A DNA stretch of 64,000 nt, from positions 165,056,209 through 165,120,208 of the forward strand of contig NC_055988.1 of assembly GCF_018446385.1 (NCBI RefSeq). The letters run 5' to 3'. The notes beneath the pieces were generated by a model that was not told the DNA's origin, did not search any database, and saw nothing but the letters and a program-made list of their open reading frames with translations. This DNA comes from Zingiber officinale. Taxonomy: Eukaryota; Streptophyta; Magnoliopsida; Zingiberales; Zingiberaceae. Within the stretch, counting starts at the first letter, position 1. Every line of letters begins with the position of its first letter. Shown here in pieces: positions 57,180 to 64,000 of the stretch. The translations under genes were made by a program, and so were the position numbers.

Positions 57180-58752
57180 ATGACTAGATCTTCATTCGCA
57201 AAATTGCTTGAAATTGACCCGGAGATTGAGAGGACCTTTTGGGCCTTGAGGAAGAAAGCTAGATCAGCAAGAACTCTTGAGAGCAGTTTTTCAGACATGG
57301 ATAATCAAATAGCAGAAAGCAATCGAACCATGAAAGAGCTTGCAGCTCCAGATGTGGCTTACAAGTATTATTGCATTACTTATCCAGATTTGGCAGGAGA
57401 TTTCATTTGCTACCTAAATTTCAAGGTTTATCAGGAGAAGATCCCAACCGGCAGTTGCATGAATTTCATATGGTTTGTTCGACCATGAAACCATAAGGGA
57501 TTTTAGATGAAGACATTAAGCTGAGGGCATTTCCATTCTCTTTGACAGGAGCTGCTAAAGACTGGTTATATTACCTTCTAGTCGGATACATTATAAGTTG
57601 GATTGATATGAAGAGGGCATTTCTAGAGAAATTTTTTCAGCTTTTAGGATGACAACTATTAGGAAGAGCATCTGTGGAACTCAGCAAGTAGTGGGAGAGA
57701 CTCTTTACGATTATTGGGAGAGATTCAAGAATCTATGTTTGAGTTGTCCTCAACGCCAAATAAGTGATCAGCTTCTTGTTCAATATTTTTATGAGGGACT
57801 ACTTCCCATGGATAGAAGTATGATAGATGTAGCATCTGGAGAAGCTTTGATGAATAAAACTCCAAATCAAGCAAGAGAGCTTATTTCAAATATGGCAGAA
57901 AATTCACAGTAATTTGGGAGTAGAGCTCTTGGTACTAGAGTGGTTAATAAAACTCATTTGGTCTCAACTGAGCAACAAGAAATTAGAAACAATTTACAAG
58001 AGTTGACCTCTTTAGTGAAGCAAATGGCCTTGCAAAATTCTTGTCAAGTTTTAAATTTTCCTTTATCGATAATGAAAGTATGTGGTATTTGTTCAGGCCA
58101 AGATCACTCTTCTTATTATTATCCTAACTTACATAAAGATGAATCTGCGCCAACCATCTCAAGACCTCAATATCAACAACACAAATATGATCCAAACTCT
58201 TCAACTTACAATCCGGGATGGAGGGATTATCCTAATTTGAGGTATGGGAATGTATTTTATCAACAACCACCACAAAGTCAGATTAATCAACCAGCATTTC
58301 AGAATCAACAGAATCAACAAAATCAGCCAGCATTTCATTCTCAGCAGTATCAGCAATTTCAGCAACCACAATTTCAACAAAATTTGAACCAATCTCAGCA
58401 ATTTCAACCATTTCAAAATTTCCAGCTATCTAATGCTGCAATCCAGCCACAATTTCAGAACCAACAGAATCAACAAACCAATTTTCAGCAGTTTCAACAA
58501 CCTATGCAGAATTTACAGCAACCAAACAATGCAAACCAGCATCAATTTCAACAGCCATTGACATTTTCTGCAAACCCAAGATCAATGCATTTTCAAAATA
58601 GCTATAGCGGCTCAAAAATAGAGGATTTGATGCAGCAAATGTTGCAACAACAGCAACTCGTGTTACAACAACAGCAACATCAGCAAAGGACTGATACCAT
58701 ACTGCAAAATATTGAAAGACAGATTGGGCAGCTGGCTAACAACATAAATTAG
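57180..58752 (+). pseudogene. Athila gag
   Basis: MTRSSFAKLLEIDPEIERTF opens the gag. The core continues in other frames (LRAFPFSLTGAAKDWLYYLL near 57530; TTIRKSICGTQQVVGETLYD, then YWERFKNLCLSCPQ at 57649). A zinc-knuckle region CGICSGQDHSSYYYPN (58084) has Tyr in place of the last Cys. A Gln/Asn-rich tail (58260-58740) follows and stops at 58752. At least two frame breaks (57488, 57912). Confidence 0.88.
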
Positions 58753-60420
58753 ATGTAACCCTAAGGATCAGGTCAATTGCCTTCAGAACCTACTCCAAAT
58801 CCTAAGGGAAATGTGAGTGCATTAACTCTTCGTAGTGGTAAAACAACTTCAGACCCGATTCAGAATTCACTAGCTGAATCACATCAGATTTTACCCAGTC
58901 CAGTTCCTGCATCATCAAATCTGGTTCCACCTTCAGATAGAAATATTACATATTCGACCTCACAAAGTTCCAGAATTTTCTAGCAATTCCAGATCAAACA
59001 GATTTTGCACAGAATAGGATTTCTGGAGCTGATCGGTTACATTTTACTCAACTAGCAACTTCAGAATTTGCTTAATCTGATAGAGCATATTTCGGCTTGC
59101 TATTAAATTCAACAGCAGCTCCACCAGCAATCTCAACTTCAGCTCAGAATTTGGACAAAAATCTTCACCAGCAAGTAGTTGAGCCATCCATTCCTCTACT
59201 CTTCCCTCAAAGAAGAATACAACCAAGAAAAGAGATGGAGGAAGAAAAGGCTAGAGAGTATCAAGATTTGGTGAAATTATTCAGCAAAGTGGAGGTGAAT
59301 GTGCCTTTGTTAACCATGATCAAACAAATTCCAAAATATGCCAAATTCCTCAAGGATCTTTGTGTGCATAAGAAGAAATTGAAGGGAAATGAATTGATTA
59401 GTATGGGGAAAAATGTCTCAGCATTAATTTAGCCAGTTCTTCAGAAATGTGAAAATCCCGGAGTTTTCATAGTGCCTTATGTTATAGGGGATTGTATCTT
59501 TGAAGATGCAATGTTGGATCTTGGAGCTTTTATAAATGTGATGCCGAAATCAGTTTTTCAATCATTAAGAATTGGACCTCTGTAACATACAGGTGTGGTG
59601 ATTCAATTAGCTAATCGAAGTCAAGCACACCCAGCTAGCCTGATAGAGGATGTATTGGTGAAAGTGAGAGAGTTAATTTTTCCTGTAGATTTTTACATCT
59701 TAGATAAGGAGGGTGATGTGCTTGCAAACAGGTCTCCACTCATTCTTGGAAGATCATTCCTAAAAACTACTAGAACAAAGATTGATGTACATGCAAGAAC
59801 TCTTTCTATAGAGATAGGAGACACAGTGGTTCAGTTCAATATTTTTGAGGCTATGAAGCATCCTAGAGAGGATCATTCAATTCTTAGCTTGGATATTTCA
59901 GAGGAGCTGGATAGCATGAATTTCTTTTCAGAAATTGATTCAGATTCAGATTTTACTGATGTTGATCAAGGGAATGCATTTTCTTCAGTGTTGGAGGATA
60001 TTTTAGATATGGAAGTAGATGCTGGTTCATGTAAATTATTTCTGAATGAGAGTGATGGATTATGCGTAGGGGATTGCTTAGGAGAAGCATTACCCCTAGA
60101 ATCGCTCAAAGAAGAAGAAATATGTGTAGGGGATTGCTCAGCAGCACTACCCCTAGGATTACCTTCTATTGATCAGACATAGGATGAGCTGAAGTCATTA
60201 CCTCGACACTTGAAGTATGCTTATTTAGGAGAGAATCAGCAGCTGCCTATCATCATAATTCAGAATTTAAAACCAGAATAGGAGGATAGATTGTTAGAGA
60301 TTTTGAGACAGCATAGGAAAGCCATTGGATGGACTCTAGCAGATATTCCTGGGATCAGTCCTTTTATTTACATGCACAGGATTTATTTGGAGGAGGATGT
60401 GAAACCAGTGAGATAGCCAC
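58753..60420 (+). pseudogene. Athila gag-pol linker and protease region
   Basis: PTPNPKGNVSALTLRSGKTT at 58783, then PRKEMEEEKAREYQDLVKLF (59223), and an aspartic protease site DLGAFINVMPKSVFQSL (about 59520) with Phe in place of the common Ser after Ala. LANRSQAHPASLIEDVLVKV and then PVDFYILDKEGDVLANRSPL, ILGRSFLKTTRTKIDV (59595-59800) are the rest of the protease. A duplicated CVGDCLGEALPLESLKEEEI / CVGDCSAALPLGLPS segment lies near 60065 and 60125. Several in-frame stops. Confidence 0.85.
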
Positions 60421-61083
60421 AGAGAAGACTTAATCCATTGATTCTCGATGTAGTGAAGAAAGAGGTGACTAGACTATTACAGGCAGACATCATTTACCCA
60501 ATTTCTGATAGTAAGTGGGTGAGTCTCATCCATGTGGTTCCGAAGAAATCAGGGGTGATAGTGGTAGCTAATGAAGAGAATGAGTTGGTGCCCACAAGAG
60601 TGAAGAATTCTTGGAGAGTTTGTGTGGACTACAGGAAGCTGAACCAAGCAAGTCGAAAGGACCATTACCCCTTGCCTTTTATTGATCAGATGTTAGAGCG
60701 GCTAGCAGGCAAGTTACATTATTGCTTCCTTGATGATTACACTGGTTATTTTCAGATTTGTATCGACCCAGAGGACCAGGAGAAGACTACCTTCACTTAC
60801 CCTTTTGGTACATTTGCATACATTTGCATATCGTCGAATGTCATTCGGACTTTGCAATACTCCAGGGACTTTTCAGCGATGCATGATGAGTATTTTTGGT
60901 GATCTATTAAAGCATTGCATGGAAGTGTTTATGGATGATTTTTCTATTTATGGTTGGTCTTTTGATGCATGTTTGAAAATTTTGTCTCAAGTTTTGAGTA
61001 GATACATTGACACTGACTTGGTTTTAAATTTTGAAAAGAGTCACTTTATGGTAGAGCATGACATTGTTTTGGGTCATATAGTA
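60421..61083 (+). pseudogene. Athila reverse transcriptase, truncated
   Basis: SLIHVVPKKSGVIVVANEEN, WRVCVDYRKLNQASRKDHYP, then LPFIDQMLERLAGKLHYCFL and DDYTGYFQI (the YSGYNQI position) in one frame. A small duplication-type shift near 60815 moves RRMSFGLCNTPGTFQRCMMS and VFMDDFSIYGWSF (catalytic FMDD, about 60930) into another. The sequence ends at HDIVLGHIV, where the Gypsy LTR G2 begins (61084); RNase H and integrase are missing. Confidence 0.9.
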
Positions 61084-62014
61084 TGTCACGCCCCAGAGGA
61101 GTCCCTGTCCGAAGAAATTTCGACAGCACTTCCCCTGTACGGCGGACAATCTGAAACTTTCTACATACACAATATACATCAGCCACAGGCGGCTAGAATA
61201 TATACACACAACCACGCAGTTATATATATATCATCAGCCCACTCGGCTGGAACAAAACCAAAACACAAAGACTGCTAGCCGGCTAGGCTTACACAACTAA
61301 TAACAAATACAAAATACCACATATCAACATCAACACTCCAAAAATAAAACCGAAGTACAGAGCTAAACAAACTGATACATAAACAAACAAAACATACGTG
61401 AAACTGATAAGTCTTCTGATGTGACGTGGGGACCAGCAGACAGGATATTCCAAGCGACACCAAAACCAACCTGGTACCTGAAAAAGATAGTATCAACGGG
61501 GGTGAGTTCAACAACTCAGCGAATACCAATGGACATGAGTAGTAAGATATATCTAACAGCAACAAACATGGAATACAGCTTCCTAATCATATATAGGGAA
61601 TACGCAAAACTGAAAGGTAACTGATGAAGCTGTACTCACCAGGAACTCCTATCCAGACAAAAGGGTCGTCAAACCGAAAGTGTCAATAATCCTGTATGCA
61701 GGTCAAAAGTATGTATCCAACCAAAATGCAGCAACCAAATGCAGCAAACACAATCATAAAAATATAAATGCATCAATGCATATGATGCTAATGATGCGTC
61801 ATGGTCACCCCTGACGCCAGTCAGTCATCTCACAGACAAATGGTGAGACCGAGTGGGTAGGGCTGTGACAACCGTGCACTCTGTCGTCACTACTCCTGAT
61901 GAGTGACCGAGTGGACAGGATGCTGTCGGAGTACTCCTGTCCTGTGCCCCCAAATCATATATGGGGGAGCTCAATGCTCTCATCTCCCGGTACACGATGA
62001 CGGGGAGGTATCTC

Positions 62015-62178
62015 TGCCGGCTACCACGCTGAGTCACCTGACCAACGGAGCCAAACAGAGTCCACCGTCTGCCGGCTACTACGCTGCTACACTAAATGTC
62101 AGCGGAGCCAAACAGAGCGGAACTGACTGCCGGCTACCACGCTGAGTCCTCAGACCAACGGAGCCAAACAACAGAACC
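62015..62178 (-). repeat. Three-unit repeat (55-58 bp) inside LTR G2
   Basis: tgccggctaccacgctgagt occurs at 62015, 62070 and 62128, each followed by a cggagccaaac segment. G1 shows only one equivalent unit (about 23300-23350, opposite strand), so the expansion happened in the G2 lineage. Confidence 0.8.
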
Positions 62179-63439
62179 GCCACACACCTGTCTGATATAC
62201 CACTAATCCATGAGTGGTGGTGTGTGCAGTATATGTAACTGGCGATGTGCTCAACCATAGTAGAGCCGACAATCGCGCAGCATGCAATCATGATGCATGA
62301 CACTAAGCATGGTCATAAAGTGATCAACATAACCATATCCATATGTATAAAATGAGTACGGTAAAATCGATGGTCACATACCAAGATCTAGAGTACACAG
62401 GTCAGATAGAATATCAAAAACCTATGTCCTGAACATAATAAGTATGGAATGTCTTGATCAGCATAAAGAAAAATCCATATATACATAATATGGGTACCAC
62501 AGTATCAGTATGTCAAATCCACGGATCTAGGGTATACTGGTCCTCTATGGTATAACAACCTAGATCCTAAACATATCCCCCTTCCATAGCATATGTACCT
62601 ACAATATGCATAGATCAAAACCACAAGATCTAGGTACACGAATCATATATGATATACCAATAGAAATACACAATCCAAGCATGGCATAAAAACCTAAGTA
62701 TCAGATAATTTGGATATACATGTCAGAAACAAAAATCCAGAGTCTAACCCTAACCTCAGTAAAGCATGGTATGTCACTCTAGAAACTAAGATACTCATGG
62801 CAATAAGGTACTCATGGCAACAAATCACGAGATATAAGTACGGATACTTCACAGGTGACAAATCTAACATGCTATGGATATCAAACAGTGACATACCAAA
62901 GACAAACATATTCATTGCTTGTAGTTATAAAATACTATGCATATCCAATGCAATATCATAAAAGATAAGTCAAGAGGTACCCGCCTCCAATGTAGATCGT
63001 GTTGTATGTCCTCTAATCAGAGCTCTTGTCTCAAATCAAAACCCTGAAATAAATATACAATCAACACTTTAGGTTTATCGTAGATAGGATAATGCAAGCC
63101 GAAACCTCAATAAATCCAATCTTATGACCTCACCCTTTTCTTCCAAAACTCGTCCAACACCTGATAATCATTTTCTATTAACATAATCCACCTTAACAAT
63201 TCCTCAAATAAATGATTACTAACGAATCTAAATCTGTAACTAAACTCTAGTTAAATCCACAACTGGAAATGAAATCAAATCTCCAATCTCAACAGATTAA
63301 TGAATTCAAAAATCAATTAAAGATTATCAACTAGATGTCTAATCGGATTCAGTTCCCTACCCAAACAAACATCCAACCTCCTTCTCCTCAACAAATTAAA
63401 ACAATCCATTACTACAATATTATCACTCTGCATCAACCC

Positions 63440-64000
63440 GAAAACAAAACAAACCTCACCTCAATGTGAATGTATCACTGTTGATCCAAAGTCAAAGATG
63501 TTGGCTGCCGGAACAAGCTAGAGGTCCTGCTGGAAACAAGAAACAACACCACAGCCTGAGATCAAACAATCGGGTGCTCCACCAATCCAAATCCTTAGGC
63601 ACAATCTCACCTTGTTGGCTCGGGTCTAGGGCACGACTCAAGAACAAGGAGTCGGCGGTGATCAACAGGGCAGCGCACGAGGATAGGCTGTAGTGGCCGC
63701 GGGATGGTCGTGCCTGGACACAGGCTAGGGCTCACAGACAGCGGCAACCGGCGGTGCTCAGCGGAAGTGGCATCGTCGGCAGAGATGGGAGAATGCCAGA
63801 CGATGCTAAGGCAGAAGATAGGAGTCCGGGTCTGCGTCGGCCAGCGAAGAGGAGAGGCGGCTCTCTGGTCCCTGGCGTCGTCGGCGTCGGCAGAGGAGAG
63901 GGAGGAACCGGCGGTTTGCGGCGCCGGTTAGGGCTCGCGTGAGGGAAAGAGAAGAAGCTGGGCACGCGCAGGTTTGTGGGGGAAAAGGGAAACGGCGTGT
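63440..64000 (-). other. GC-rich 5' part of LTR G2
   Basis: On the minus strand it reads like a gene leader (cctctcctctgccgacgccg), as does 21480-21990 in G1. The Arg/Ser/Pro-rich frames here lack similarity and are not called as genes. Confidence 0.5.

Larger units (their letters stand above)
61084..64000 (-). mobile_element. Gypsy LTR G2 (same family as G1), minus strand, runs off window
   Basis: Plus-strand start TGTCACGCCCCAGAGGAGTC, i.e. the LTR end in reverse complement (GGGGCGTGACA). The body matches G1 in inverse order: actgcgtggt near 61215, gagttgttgaactcac near 61510, cactcggtctcacc near 61845, ccactcatgg near 62205, down to a GC-rich leader-like part at 63600-64000. The flank TAGTA (61079-61083) should recur after the element if this is an insertion. 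At least 2,917 bp are visible. Confidence 0.75.

Noticed and set aside
58201..58416. Leu/Ile-rich minus-strand frame
   Set aside because: It is the antisense of the Gln-rich gag tail (cag/caa codons read as ctg/ttg).
28631..61083. Possible endogenous pararetrovirus
   Set aside because: All pol regions are flanked by LTRs, PBS and PPT and carry Copia or Gypsy domain orders with integrase; no coat or movement protein motif was seen.

Overview
The window is nuclear DNA of a flowering plant. The basis is a spliced plant-type uridine kinase-like (UKL) gene, a plant M-gamma type I MADS gene, and nested Copia, Athila, Tat/Ogre and Tekay-like LTR retrotransposons, an RTE LINE, hAT transposons, a tRNA-derived SINE and a MITE. 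A large monocot genome (possibly Zingiberales) is my guess from the look of the LTR families; nothing in the sequence proves it. No bacterial operon, rRNA, CRISPR or intact tRNA gene is present.

Layout. (1) 1-7485, + strand: the last five recognisable coding exons of a UKL gene, encoding its uracil phosphoribosyltransferase-like C-terminus. The 4.5-kb intron between the third and fourth of these exons holds a decayed RTE LINE. (2) 9.05-9.5 kb: the promoter, leader and first coding exon of a gene whose other exons I cannot find. Next come a SINE (10.0-10.4 kb) and a 169-bp MITE with an 8-bp target-site duplication (TSD). (3) 12.0-14.5 kb: a set of direct and inverted repeats around an exon that encodes half of a J-domain. 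(4) 14.7-16.3 kb, - strand: an M-gamma MADS pseudogene whose C-terminal coding region was amplified in tandem about four times and later frameshifted. (5) 16932-19835: a full-length hAT transposon bounded by a perfect 8-bp TSD, with an inactivated transposase, followed by remains of a second hAT lineage. (6) 21.3-46.3 kb: a nest of LTR elements. A Gypsy LTR was split by a 13.5-kb Copia element, which was itself invaded by two solo LTRs. The same Gypsy LTR was split again by a SIRE-like Copia derivative with two intact LTRs, and then by further Copia LTR pieces. (7) 46.3-53.2 kb: the 3' half of a Tat/Ogre Gypsy element, with integrase, two tandem arrays, an 18-G run, antisense coding-like sequence and a probable LTR. 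(8) 53.2-61.08 kb: Athila Gypsy sequence arranged internal-LTR-internal, cut in the reverse transcriptase by (9) the minus-strand LTR of a second copy of the Gypsy family seen in (6), which runs off the window.

The UKL gene is the only gene that looks functional here; the first exon at 9410 may belong to a second. All element protein genes carry stops, frameshifts or deletions and are described only as found. Boundaries supported by TSDs are to the base; the others are approximate. Similarities were judged by eye, with no database search. I found no clear new biological system. The most unusual items are the tandem amplification inside the MADS coding exon, the nested inverted repeats around the J-domain fragment, and the Athila LTR joined to internal sequence on both sides.
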